DNA from: Prostheceraeus crozeri
Lineage: Eukaryota; Platyhelminthes; Polycladida; Euryleptidae
NCBI GenBank assembly: GCA_907163375.1
Contig: CAJQUW010003055.1
Span: forward strand, 186,001-250,000
DNA: 64,000 bases
Direction: 5' to 3'
The notes under the pieces: generated by a model
The model's input: only the letters and a program-made list of their open reading frames with translations
Databases searched by the model: none
What the model was told of the DNA's origin: nothing
Made by a program: the position numbers and the translations under genes
Shown: positions 44,649-55,216 of the stretch, one piece after another
How the letters are laid out: every line of letters begins with the position of its first letter
Numbering within the stretch: position 1 is the first letter of the stretch

Positions 44649-46394
44649 GATGGCAGGAAAACGTGGGAAAAACCAGACAAACCGACCAGGCAAAATTTCA
44701 ATGAGGATGGTATGCAAAATGCGATCAACGCTTGTGTGGAAGGCAAGATGGGCTATTTGAAAGCCAGCCGAGAGTTCAATGTTCCGATATGCTCGCTCCG
44801 AAGAAGGGTAAAAGGCAAAAATAAGCATGCTACTGGTGTTACAAAATTTTTGGGAGGTCGATGTCAAAGTCTTCCGAAGGAGATCGAAGAGGAGCTTGTT
44901 CAATACATTTTACTGATGGAGAAGAAAATGTACGGGCTCTCTTTATATGAGGTCAGAAAGCTAGCTTTTGAGTTGGCAGTAAGAAACAATATCCCTGAAG
45001 CCCAACATCGATTTAATATGAGCAAAAGAATTGCTGGTAAGGACTGGATGAAGGGGTTTCGAAAGAGACATCCGAATCTTTCACTTCGAAATCCGGAACC
45101 AACATCATTAGCACGGGCTATGGGATTTTCTAAGGAAAAGGTCACTGAGTTTTTCAAACTGCTACAGGAATCGTTTGATGTCAACAAGTGGCAGCCAGAA
45201 AGAATTTATAATTTAGATGAGACCGGCGTCTCCACAGTTCAAGGCAAGTGCTCAAAAGTTTTGGCCGAACGGGGACAGCGACAAGTTGGTGTTGTGAAAA
45301 GCGCCGAACGTGGATCCAATGTTACGGTTTGCTGCACTATGAGTGCTTCAGGAACATTCATTCCACCGATTCTCATAATTCCAAGGAAAAGATGCGTTCC
45401 ACCTATGCAAGATTCAGCACCTCCAGGAAGTCTTGTTTTATTTCAGGAGAGTGGCTGGATGGATTTGCTGTCTTTCGTCCGGTACTTGGAGCACTTCGTG
45501 CACCACGTGAAACCCTCGGCAGATTCGAAAGTTCTTCTAATTTTGGATGGGCATCACACGCACAAAACGGCAGCCGCCATAGACTTTTGCCAACAAAATG
45601 GCATTGTCCTTTTGTGTTTACCACCGCACACTACCCACAAGTTGCAACCACTTGATGTTTCTTTTTTTTAAATCGTTCAACTCCAACTACGACAAAGCTA
45701 TTGAGAACTGGCTGAGGAATCATCCAGGCCGTTGTCTTACTGTTCATCAAATACCACAACTAGTGAGTGAGGCGTTCGGAAAGTCAGCCTGCGTTGCAAC
45801 AGCTATAAATGGATTTCGCCGCACTGGCATTTTTCCTTTCAACAGTGATGTGTTTGGAGAGGAAGAATTTGCTGTGACCCAAGAATGCACCTCAGTGGAA
45901 CCAACAACAGAAGCAACCATTATTAGACCAACTGACATATTTCCCGTTCCAAATTTGGACAAACCAAAACTTTCTGACAGAACAGGAAGAGCTAAAATCC
46001 TGACTTCATTTCCTAATGACAGTGCGGATGTGGAAGCTTCTTCTAAATCTGGAAAAAAGACGTAAGCTGCCCGAACGCTTTCTTTTTTTACTTTTGCATG
46101 TTTTTCTGCAATTTCAGGCTCGAAGAGGAAAGAAGACAGGAGGACTGTAGGCCTATTGGACAATCTTCAATACTAGAAGAAGTTGAACGATCTTTGGTGA
46201 CATCGACGGACAAAAGGAAACAGAAGACAACAGCTCAGCAACCATGCAGCTCAAATAACATATGTTGCGTGTGCTTTGCAGATTGGAGAGAGGCCGATGA
46301 AGACTGGTTCCGGTGCAGTGCCTGCTTCCGCTGGGCATGTGAAACATGTTTTGGCATCGAGAAATGTCTCGTTTGTTTGACTCCGAGTTTGTGA
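44649..46394 (+). pseudogene. CENP-B/jerky/pogo-type (DDE_1) transposase with PHD-like tail
   Basis: N-terminal HTH (GMQNAINACVEGKMGYLKAS, psq-like), CENP-B-type second HTH (RIAGKDWMKGFRKRHPNLSL), DDE_1 catalytic core with YNLDETGV (Asp 1), VLLILDGHHTHK (Asp 2), LPPHTTHKLQPLDV and the FFKSFN region. One frameshift: the run of eight T at 45662-45669 reads on with seven, so the second half is in another frame (to 46065). A 56-bp intron (46062-46117, GTAAGC ... TTTCAG) joins in phase to a last exon with CCVCFADW, CSACFRW, CETC and CLVC, a PHD/RING-like zinc cluster. An acceptor TTTTCTTTTCAG precedes 44650; the true start may be ATG 44650 with a further early frame change, or an upstream exon. 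Well kept otherwise, so recently active or once domesticated. Confidence 0.85.
46062..46117 (+). other. Mini-intron of the pogo-type transposase
   Basis: 56 bp, GT..AG, pyrimidine-rich before TTTCAG. Splicing joins AC|G codons in phase. Confidence 0.65.
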
Positions 46395-46488
46395 TAACGT
46401 TTTTCACGTTTACGCTCTTGTTTTTTAGTTATATGAGTTTCGAAAGAAATTATATTATGGCATATAATTAATATGTCATCATACCCGC

Positions 46489-47234
46489 AAGATTTTAAAA
46501 TAGAACAATTCGTTACTTTTCAGTTTTTAGTAAAAATATATGTTTATATTAAAAAAAAATAAAACCATTAATGGGTATAACATCAACTCGATGATCATGC
46601 GTCAAAGGATTAGGTGAAAAAAAATTGAATTTAGTTTAATTATCATGAAATATTAGCAATTACAACTAAGTAAGTCAACATACACACATTTCCCCTACCG
46701 TTTGCATCACGAATCAATTATATCATTAGTTTGTACCACGAGTCTATGGTGTATTTTAAATTCTGATCATCAGTTGAACATGATATGTGAACACATGACG
46801 GTCAACATAGTAGATTACATTTATACAATTAAAAATTGATAATTTGACAATTTCACCAAACATCGCTTTTAAAATCTAGGTCAGAAAAAGAAGCAAAAAT
46901 CAGAAAGGTGTTCTATGGAGTCGTGAACATTTTATTCTATGCTTAAAAAACTTTGATTAACTTCCAAAACGTGTTCAATACAAAAATATACAATACTTCG
47001 CGTTGTCATCACTCCTTAATTAAATCATGGAAAATAATAAAATATGAAGTATTTGAAATAATACAAATTTATTTTCAATAATATGCGCGCAAGTGTACAC
47101 AAAAGACGACATAACTTGCTCTCTACATCAAATAGCTCTACAATTTGTTTTTTAATAATTTTGCTATCGTTTCACATGAAAAGTCGTATCCATATGCTAA
47201 TAATTTCCTAATACACGCAAGTAAATTTACGCAT
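46489..47234. other. AT-rich stretch without recognised gene
   Basis: No coding sequence or repeat identified. Confidence 0.4.
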
Positions 47235-47857
47235 GCACTGTAAATCGCTCGATACCAATCACATACGAAGGATGCATGCCAAGATATTTTTTGGTATATT
47301 TCTGTATCTATTTGTATGGTTTTCGTATGTTATTTCAAGTGTAGTATGCTTCACATACTAAAGCCATACCAGCACAGTGTTAAAGTAAAGCATCAATGAT
47401 GTCTAAAGTATATTGATTTAAGGGATTTTATCAATAAAGATCACACTAGTGTTACTACTGTTTTGTTAGTAGTAAGATAATGACATTTAAGAGTCAAACT
47501 TACAGTACTGAATTCGACACTCTACCTATATATCACCACTCTATGGTTCATAAGAGTGCATATGAGGATGAATTTGCATCGGGTCTCGTATATAAAGCAT
47601 ACCAGCAACTCATATTTCATCGCAAGACAGCCAATCACGGATAGAATAGTTCGTATCGTATGCGTAGTAAGTATGCTTTCGTATGGAAAACATGCCAGAT
47701 CTCTGTATACATACGAGAATCTCGTATTAAATGCTAGTTTCAAATTGTATGTGAATTTGGTATAATATATTATGTTATAATTATAATATATATAAATATA
47801 TATAATTATAACATATTATGTTTGTATGCAATTTTCGTATCCAGCGATTTACAGTGC
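47235..47857. mobile_element. GCACTGTAAATC element, complete copy
   Basis: 623 bp with ends GCACTGTAAATCGCTCGATAC and the complement of GCACTGTAAATCGCTGGATAC. Many TATGCTTT/CATACGA words and, at 47762-47820, an AT-only palindrome (TTATAATTATAATATATA ...). No ORF. Partial copies occur at 28315, 29750 and 35165. Confidence 0.78.
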
Positions 47858-48380
47858 ACCATAATGACTACTGTAGCTTCTGGACGGAAATCTGTGACGA
47901 TAACAGGCTTTATTGAAAGTATTTCCGTAATGTTTCAAGAAGGCACACATGCAACACCTGCAGCACTTAAGAATCTTGCTATTTCCGTAGAGGTTTTCAC
48001 TCCGCTTTCTATTTTTGGTGAAATCCAAATAAATAGATATATTTACATACTAAAAATGCTTGCTCGATTGCATGTTTCACTACTTAGATTCTTTAGATTT
48101 AGCAATGTTGGCCAAGATTGGTGACTGAAGTGGATTCATGCTAAAGCGTTGCAATTCCGATTTCGTCGCATTAAATATTCTATCTTGCATGCTTCTTTAT
48201 ATCAAGGTCTTAGTATGTCATGTTTAATAATTTTAAAACACGTTTTACTCCTGATTTTACCTTGAAAGAAGGATTCAAGTGATGGAATTCAATTTTAAAT
48301 CGCGTGATAGCATTCAAATTTATTGTAACCGTCATTGAAATAAAGAAGCATAATCCTTTGGTGTAGGCCCACCTCCATAA

Positions 48381-49324
48381 TGTACTGAAAATCTGGATGC
48401 TCACACAATTATTCTTTATTCCCTGCGCACGCTGTCTCTTTGAGGGTAAACGACAGAATGAAAGCTTTTTTGAGGTGCACCTGGAGTCAAAACGGTTACT
48501 CCCCAATTGGTTCATTGATAAGTTCAGCCAAAGATCTGCACCTATGACTCCTATTCTTACCGCAAGCAAGAAAGTCATCCGGTTCGGTGTTCAGTTTCTT
48601 GGTCAGTCCATCATAGAAGAAATGAGAAGCATCAAGAGGATGATCGAGAGAGCATATCCCTACACGCAGTCCCCTGGTATCGCACAACGAAACTGGCTCC
48701 GAACGCGCTGAAAGACTCGATCCCGAGAACCCAGAAACTCCTTGTTGTATATTCATACCGCTGCGCTTGCTGTGGGGAAGACGGAGCAATGTCTCGACAG
48801 GCGTGTCCGCGAGCACATTCCCAAATGGTGTGAAGAGGGTAAACAAAGGCCAAGATCCAAGCAAGTGCCTTCATCGGCAATAACCCAGCATCACCTGATC
48901 TGTAGCCAAATGCCATCAAGAGCCTCATTCAAGGTGCTGAGGCAATGCCGTAGCCAGGTGGAGCTCCGCATCTCTGATGCAGTGTGCGTAAGATTCGAGA
49001 ATCCTTCTCTTTGTGTACACAAAGAATTTGTTTATTGCTGTGACCTGATACCTTGACTCAACCTCTATTTTTCTTTTTACTTTATTTTATCATTACTTTT
49101 CAGTAGAGAGTTTTCAGTAGAGAGTTTGCTATACCTTTATTTATTGTGACCTTCATGTATTCCTGTTTGCGTCAGATATACTGATCATGCCATTTTGATT
49201 TGTGTTCGTAAGTGTAATCCGTCCGTTGTAATCATTGTAGCTTTCATTCTGTCGTTTACCCTCAAAGAGACAGCGTGCGCACGGAATAAAGAATAATTGT
49301 GTGAGCTTCCAGATTTTCAGTACA
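48381..49324 (+). mobile_element. Penelope-like element remnant between 85-bp inverted repeats
   Basis: Arms 48381-48465 and 49240-49324 are inverted copies (TGTACTGAAAATCTGGATGC, TATTCTTTATTCC, CTCTTTGAGGGTAAACGACA). Between them, 48466-48720 reads like the end of a Penelope reverse transcriptase (KKVIRFGVQFLGQSI, RMIERAYPY), then 48740-49050 resembles the GIY-YIG endonuclease domain (VGKTEQCLDRRVREHIPKWC, SSAITQHHL, ENPSLCVHKEF). The catalytic RT core is absent and frames change, so it is a 3' remnant. Inverted terminal repeats are a known feature of some Penelope-like elements. Confidence 0.65.
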
Positions 49325-49383
49325 TAAAGAAGTATAGCTGGTCCGCATGGATATGCTCGGTGTTCTAATGATTCAAACTTCCA

Positions 49384-49553
49384 CGAGGTCAATATAATAT
49401 TTCAATGCGCTTTGCTCTTGGCACCACCATGAAAAATGGCTTGCCGGTATGTGTGCTTCGCTGGTCTTGGAGATCTTCATGCCGCGTTAGCAGTTCGAAG
49501 ACTGGTTTCGGTTCCAAGAGAGCAAGGCGCATTGAAATATCATTTCGACCTCG
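49384..49553. repeat. Long hairpin, about 40-bp stem
   Basis: Arms 49384-49421 (CGAGGTC ... ATATTTCAATGCGC ... TTGG) and 49513-49553 (inverse, about 87% paired) around a 91-base loop. Both strands have short open frames over it; no gene recognised. Confidence 0.65.
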
Positions 49554-49649
49554 TGAAAGCCGGAGGCATTGAATCACAAGATCGATTGTCCGAGGTCGCC
49601 TGGAAGCGGTTGCTAATGCTTGGTGTTGATCTAAGCATGAGGTGATATG

Positions 49650-50300
49650 AACTTGGAAATATCTATTTTTAATAATCCATATCTATGCCATGCATTCAGA
49701 ACATCATTGGAACCATTTTTTTACTACTAAGAAGAAGACAATTAACTATTTTGCACCATCTCACCGTGACAGATGGCCCGATTTTGTTTACACTCTCCTT
49801 GTTGAAGAATGATTGGAATACGACCGTCTATCTTGTTTGTCCAATTCGATGGCATGATGACTTGAAAACAGCGATTCATTTCAAATATAGACGATGGACG
49901 GTATTCTCCATCCGTGCTTCCAGCATATGCGACATGTTTGATGTCAAGCAAGTCAGTTATGTTATAAGTCTGGAAGATAGATAGAAAGAAAATCCGTAGA
50001 AATGCAGTACTCGATGGTACAGCAGTTCCTGTCTATAATGACTACCTCTCAGCCAGGCAAATAATGTCGTTATAGACAGGCGGTCGCTATTTGCAGGTTA
50101 ACTTTTGGCTACCTTGTTATGTGATACATGACATTATGGTAATATCTAATCATAAGTCTACGCATAATCACAAGGCCAACAATGCATGATTGCACGAATG
50201 ATACTAGCTTTTATACTCATAGTTTCAGAGGCTGCAAAATTGTCTATTCAAAGGGCCCATTACGCAAGATTTGATGAAAACTTAGAAAACTGTATAGAAA
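49650..50300. other. Stretch without recognised gene
   Basis: A 99-codon plus frame (49685-49984) has no domain. Nothing else seen. Confidence 0.35.
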
Positions 50301-50312
50301 TATAACAATAAT

Positions 50313-50664
50313 GTGATGCACCAAGATAAGTACAGTGTAAACTGTACACTACGAAATCTTACTAATTTTGACTACGAAACCGATGTACAAAACGAGAATA
50401 ACAAAAGGTACGAAGGCACTATTGTTCGTGTTGATGCACTACGAAAGCGATTGACCTTCCTATTAGATGATAAAGATAATCGAATAGGAATAATATCTAG
50501 GAAATAATAGGAATAATCGCTCTCGTAGTGCATGAACACGATCAATAGTGATGTCGTACATTTTGTCATTCTCATTTTGTACATAATTTTCGTAAGTAGC
50601 TTTGGTATTGCACAGTGTATAAAATTCACATTAATCAATGAGAAAATTTGATGATGCACTGTAA
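50313..50664. repeat. Fold-back MITE-like element
   Basis: Best-paired arms 50418-50466 and 50505-50550 (CACTATTGTTCGTGTTGATG, CACTACGAAAGCGATT in inverse); weaker pairing extends to about 50313 and 50664 (GTGATGCAC words at both ends). No coding sequence. Confidence 0.6.
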
Positions 50665-51110
50665 TAGGCACTGTATGTAGACATTATGTAAAACCGTAAG
50701 ATTGCGCTACCGGTGCAAGTATGTAGGATAAATTCAGATGTAGGCCGATTACAGTATGCACAAGCATGTATACTCGATTGTGTTTTTGTCAACTTTCTCC
50801 GATAGTATATGCGTCATGTAGTGCCAGTATACTTAAGCCTACATAATAATGTGCAACATAAATGTACATCTACACATTAAAGCATCTAATAGTACTTATT
50901 CAAAATGATGATAGCTTGTACATCATTGTAAACTGAAAAAGTTATGTTATTCCAAAAATCAACTCACTTTTTCTGAATTCATTCATAATTCATATGAATC
51001 CTTAGATCTAATTCTATTTGAAAAGTCACAAAAAAGATGTATGGCTGACAGATACTAAGACCATTGATGTTTGTCTGTTTTCAATACATAAAGTTAGCCC
51101 TCTTAATATA
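50665..51110. other. Stretch without recognised gene
   Basis: AT-rich, nothing identified. Confidence 0.35.
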
Positions 51111-51114
51111 TATA

Positions 51115-51470
51115 TTATTATAGTCTTTATACATGTCGGCGGCCACAGTCGCGATTCATGTCTTCCTCGGACGGCCTCTAACTCTTCTTCTCTCCCCTGT
51201 AGACAGAATGCCTTCTTAAGGGAATGACTCTCTCCACGACGCTGCCCGTGACCGAACCATGCCAGCCTTCTTGATCTTGCAACTTCTTGGATTGAGGGCA
51301 TCTCCACATTTCATCGAATTTCCTCGGTGGTCTCCCGGTTGAAGCGTGTGTAGCCTTGCATCCGACTTAGCATTCGCATCTCCGCATCCGTCTTAAGAGG
51401 GGCCTAACACTCAGAACCATACAGGATTGCTGGCCTATCATCGAGGAGAACACTTTCTCTTTATCTTGAG
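51115..51470 (-). pseudogene. RTE-type LINE fragment, C-terminal region
   Basis: Minus strand: a YGSECW-like block and EMRMLSRMQGYTRF, then PSIQEVARSRRLAWFGHGQR and EELEAVRGR, the zinc-free C-terminal tail that follows the reverse transcriptase in RTE-type LINEs (compare EMKMLRRCQGLTLRDRV and RLAWYGHVRRRPEDH in the element at 58038). Frames shift and a stop intervenes near 51310. Only about 350 bp remain. Confidence 0.7.
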
Positions 51471-51474
51471 TGGC

Positions 51475-51862
51475 ATAGAAATCCATTACTCTATGACAAT
51501 AAAAGAGTAGAACGGCCATGAACATTGAAACAATAGACGTCGTGAACATGCGCGTTATCATGACAACGGTGCCGAAACGATGGCGACTTCCAGTGGTAGA
51601 CAATTGGAAGGCACCGATGCTTATCCGTGTACATTGTAAATATTCTTGTTTGCTTCTCAGCAGACGGTTCTTGCTGGTGAAAAATTCACGAAGAGGGTGA
51701 GAGTCGCTGGACATCACTTTCCCTACAAGAGTGGAGCAAGTCTTCTCAACAACGCTTTTGAGTGATGGATCCATCTTCACTCCGATGATCTTTGAAGCTC
51801 TTCTTTCCACGTTCTCCAATTTGCTCCAAAGACATTGTGGGGCATTTACGAAGACCGGTATC
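51475..51862 (-). pseudogene. CR1-like LINE fragment, C-terminal region
   Basis: Minus strand reads LWSKLENVERRASKIIGVKM, KTCSTLVGKVMSSDSHPLRE and TGSRHRFGTVV, the C-terminal extension typical of invertebrate CR1/jockey-type LINEs. Adjoins the RTE fragment on one side and the Tc1 transposase on the other. Confidence 0.55.
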
Positions 51863-52135
51863 TCACCCAAGCTTCTTTGATTTTTTAATCAGATCTTTTC
51901 GTGATGTTAGCTTCAAAGCTGCAACTTTCTTCTTCATTATAATCCAAGTACTTTCTATAATGCTGAGGTCGGGATAGTTACAGGGCCAGCGGACTAACAA
52001 CTCATAACCATTCTGCGGCAGCCATTGATTCAACCAACTTTCTACTAACTTCGAATTGTGAGCAGGTGCTCCATCATGCTGAAATGTTGTGCATTGTAAC
52101 CACATAATTAGATTCCGAGTATAAACAACGTTCAT
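51863..52135 (-). pseudogene. Tc1 transposase, C-terminal catalytic part
   Basis: TTFQHDGAPAHNSKLVESWL carries catalytic Asp 2; VRWPCNYPDLSIIESTW holds Asp 3 and the Tc1 WPxxSPDLNPIE signature with changes (Ser to Asn, Asn to Ser). Confidence 0.83.
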
Positions 52136-52775
52136 TTATTTATTTTTTATTTTATCTGCGCGCGCTTCGGTTTCCTAGAAAGGAAGAGTTATATGTAACC
52201 TTAATATCGAAATGGCACAGAATTAGACAACTTGCTCCTTCTCGAATGGATAATTCGTGTATCGCTTGCTATTGGAAATGGCAAACAATAAGCTGTCAGC
52301 AGAGGAACCAGAGTCAGTGAGAGATGCGTGCGTGTCGTGATATCACTTCGCACACACCAAAACACACAGCGATGCTTGGCTTCGATTCAATGTATGCACT
52401 ATACAGTGAGCAATGCCGAGGAGGGGATGTGAAATCATCAAGTGAACTAATTTTCGTACGCTTGCTACTTTCTTTAATAATGATCGAAAGGGTCAACATT
52501 ATGGAGATAACTTGTGCGCAATGATCTGAATTCTTCGAATCTGAAGGAATTTTGGCAATCGAAGAACTTTGCTGGAACTCACATTAATCCGCAAGCGACG
52601 CACGACTTTTTTTCCTATCTCTGTAAGGTATTAGGAATTCCTTTTTGCCCACTTTATAAGTTCCGCGATGTACCGTCAATTTCGTATTAATCACACTTCT
52701 AGCAAACCGAAGCAGATAAACAAAACATTTAATTCTGTGATTGTAACTGTTCCATGCAACTTGGTAGCTTCATTC
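52136..52775. other. Insert in the Tc1 transposase
   Basis: About 640 bp with no recognised ORF, no clear terminal repeats. GC-richer patch TCTGCGCGCGCTTCGG at 52157-52172. Identity unknown. Confidence 0.45.
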
Positions 52776-53419
52776 TTAAATAAGGTATGTATTAGCTGTT
52801 ATGATTTGTTTGGTAGAAGGAACCATAAACCTCCTCGATCTTCCCCCTGACAAGCACCCCCAGACCATAACAGAGGGTCCATGCTTTTCCGTTGGTAGCA
52901 CATACCGAGACGAATTCCTTTTTCCACGTGGATGTCTAACGTGCTGAATATATGACCTGAATTGATGGATTGTACTTTCATCACAAAAAAAGTACTTGAC
53001 GCCATCTTTCAACAGCCCAGTCTTTGTGTCGTTCACAGAGAGATTTTTAGTCTCTGATGTTCTTTGCACTAAGCAATCGTGTCGAATAGTAGCTCCACTT
53101 ATTTGTACTTCTGGGGTAGTTGGGAGTGAATATAACTCGATGTCGTACTCGGAGAAATCGTCGCTAATCGTTTTATCATGTTGTCAGTTCCTTTGGTTGT
53201 ACAACTTGGTCGAGGTGGTCGCTTACGAGCAGAAAAACATCCCGTCTCAGCATACCACTTGAGTGCTCGACAAGCAATTGATTGGTTAATGCGGAGTCTA
53301 TTTGCAATTTGAGCTTCAGTTAGTCCCTCGGTACGCAGGGCAACGACTTGAGCAGCGGCACAATCCGTAATATCTCGATGTCTTCCCATATTGTTGTATG
53401 CAGTCTCCCACACAGACAA
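52776..53419 (-). pseudogene. Tc1 transposase, DNA-binding and first catalytic part
   Basis: 53099-53419: MGRHRDITDCAAAQVVALRT and EAQIANRLRINQSIACRALK (first HTH), GCFSARKRPPRPSCTT (GRPR-like hook), then a second HTH. A frame change between 53070 and 53098 leads to 52776-53069: VKYFFCDESTIHQF (catalytic Asp 1) and KHGPSVMVWGCLSGG, the Tc1 VMVWG signature. Confidence 0.85.
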
Positions 53420-53680
53420 TCGAAATCAGACGCTAGAATGATTTAGTTAGACTAGAAATGCGTAGATATGAAGATGAATGACTCATCATATTGCATTGTG
53501 ATTGATTTCCACAACAGAGGATGCTTTTCGTTTGATATAATGAATTCCTGAGAAAGTATACACAACATACCTCAGAAAAAGTCATTTTCTGTGAAAATGT
53601 GCTAATCCAATGCGCAGCACTGTATGTTAAGGTATTTTGATAGAATATCTCACGATAAATCGCCTTGCGGCAAGACTCTA

Positions 53681-54366
53681 CCCTGTGGGAACGAATCTGG
53701 CGAAAAGCTGGCAGATAATCAGCTACATATTATCATGCAATAGTTCAGTAATAATTTTTAGCATATTCGCTGGCGAAGTTCGCCGGCGACAATTCGCGAA
53801 TTCGCGCTCAGTATGCCACCCTTTACTTTTGACTTTCTCTCTTATTTTCTTTAGTAATCCGCCTCTACAGCCGAGGCTCTATTTTCTCCCTCACCTCCTC
53901 ACCATCACCCACATATGGCTAATCTATCTAAGAAATAAATGCAGACTGTCATTCTTTGATAATGATAAGAATATAGAGAATCCGCTTATATCAATTTTCG
54001 TAACATCTCTTGGCATTCAATAATTTACAACAATGACAAATATTTGAATAATATCATAGTATTTACTGCGACATTTATGGAAGATACGAACATTACTACC
54101 TACCACTAATTAATTGCTACAATATCCACGATTTCGCCGGTTGGCGAAAAATCAGCTCGCATTAGTAAACAAATATCTACCAACTAATTATAGCAACTTT
54201 TTCGCCACCTGTCGTTTTTTAATTTTACACATGTTTTTGGATAGATGATGACCATTTTCACATGTGGAGATAGTTCTTACACAAAAATGAACCTTTAAAA
54301 AATTATCCACAAAATCGCTACCTCGCCAGATAATCTGTTGATACTAGCAAAATGCGTTCCCACAGG
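53681..54366. mobile_element. TA-flanked MITE, 686 bp
   Basis: Ends CCCTGTGGGAACG and the complement of CCTGTGGGAACG, flanked by TA at 53679-53680 and 54367-54368. TCTGGCGA and TTCGCC words recur near both ends in inverse order. No transposase. A 128-codon frame (53637-54023) is not conserved or domain-bearing. Probably Tc1/mariner-derived. Confidence 0.68.
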
Positions 54367-54499
54367 TACAAATGTTGTATGTTTCGGTGATTTGATTCTT
54401 CCAAGGATTTAGCAAACGGCGCCTATCCGAGCAGCAGAAATTGCCATCAACAAATACCTGTTGTCAATGGCTACAGTCGGACTTCAATGGGTTTTTCCT

Positions 54500-54769
54500 A
54501 TATATAGCGGCTGCATGAGTGGGTGCACAGTTAGGTAGTGAACCGTAACTGGCGATTCTTTCTTCATGTGAATGGAGATGGTGACAAAAGTTTCATGCTG
54601 TCGAGGCAGACGCATGTTTCAAACATTTATTAAGAAAAAAGACTTATCTGCCATAAATCGTCTATTGAATTTTCATGAGGTTTCACAGGTCCTGCTGCGT
54701 CGTCAGGCAATAGTTAGAAGTCATATGGCAAACATCGATATAGCTAAGTTAAATATTGCACTGGGCTAG
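54500..54769 (+). other. TATA-like box with small downstream ORF
   Basis: CCTATATATAGCGG at 54504-54517 is a strong TATA-box match. An ATG at 54572 opens 65 residues (MEMVTKVSCCRGRRMFQTF ...) ending at 54769. No family recognised; could be a small gene, an LTR promoter fragment or chance. Confidence 0.25.
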
Positions 54770-55216
54770 AGCAGAATGTGATAATTATTCACACGCTGAA
54801 GTCAAAGTTCACCAGTGCACAGGTTCGGAGAAATGTACAAGTTAGAAAGAGAAAGCCATGTTATGTACAATATTAAAAAACAAAAGAGGCTTAAATAAGA
54901 AATAAAGTATAGTCATTAAATTCCTCACGACCATTTAGAGAAGGGCACAATTGGCGAATAGCCATAGCTTCTGATATTCGACATCTAATTACAGTGTCAT
55001 GTCTACTTATAATAGAAAAAGTAAAAGCATCTTTAGCAGAGCTACCATGACATAGAGAAATCTTCAGAATATACGTGCGTATGAACATCAGAATTTTGTA
55101 GCTGTCAAAAAATGCACCTCTATACAGGCGAGGTTCATATCCACCATATGCATAGCTAGTCAATAAAAGCAGTTTATACCTCAAATGCTAGCTACAAACG
55201 ATATTATCAACCGATA

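Larger units (their letters stand above)
44484..46488 (+). mobile_element. Pogo/jerky-type DNA transposon
   Basis: Candidate terminal inverted repeats GCGGGTTTGATGACATA (44484-44500) and the complement of GCGGGTATGATGACATA (46472-46488), one mismatch. A second inverted copy of the left end (TATGTCATCATACACGC, 44515-44531) makes the left terminus itself a hairpin. Between them lies a single DDE_1-type transposase gene. Confidence 0.65.
51863..53622 (-). mobile_element. Tc1-type transposon, interrupted
   Basis: Right end CAGTGCTGCGCATTGGATTA (complement, 53603-53622) followed by TA is a Tc1-type terminus. The minus strand carries the transposase in three parts: N-terminal HTH domains (53099-53419), first catalytic segment (52776-53069), and second/third catalytic segments (51863-52135). 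About 640 bp (52136-52775) of other sequence splits the gene between the second and third part. The left terminus is missing; LINE sequence adjoins at 51862. Confidence 0.83.

Noticed and set aside
48742-48930. Minus-strand frames over the Penelope remnant
   Set aside because: The plus strand carries the GIY-YIG-like residues; the opposite frames have no domain.
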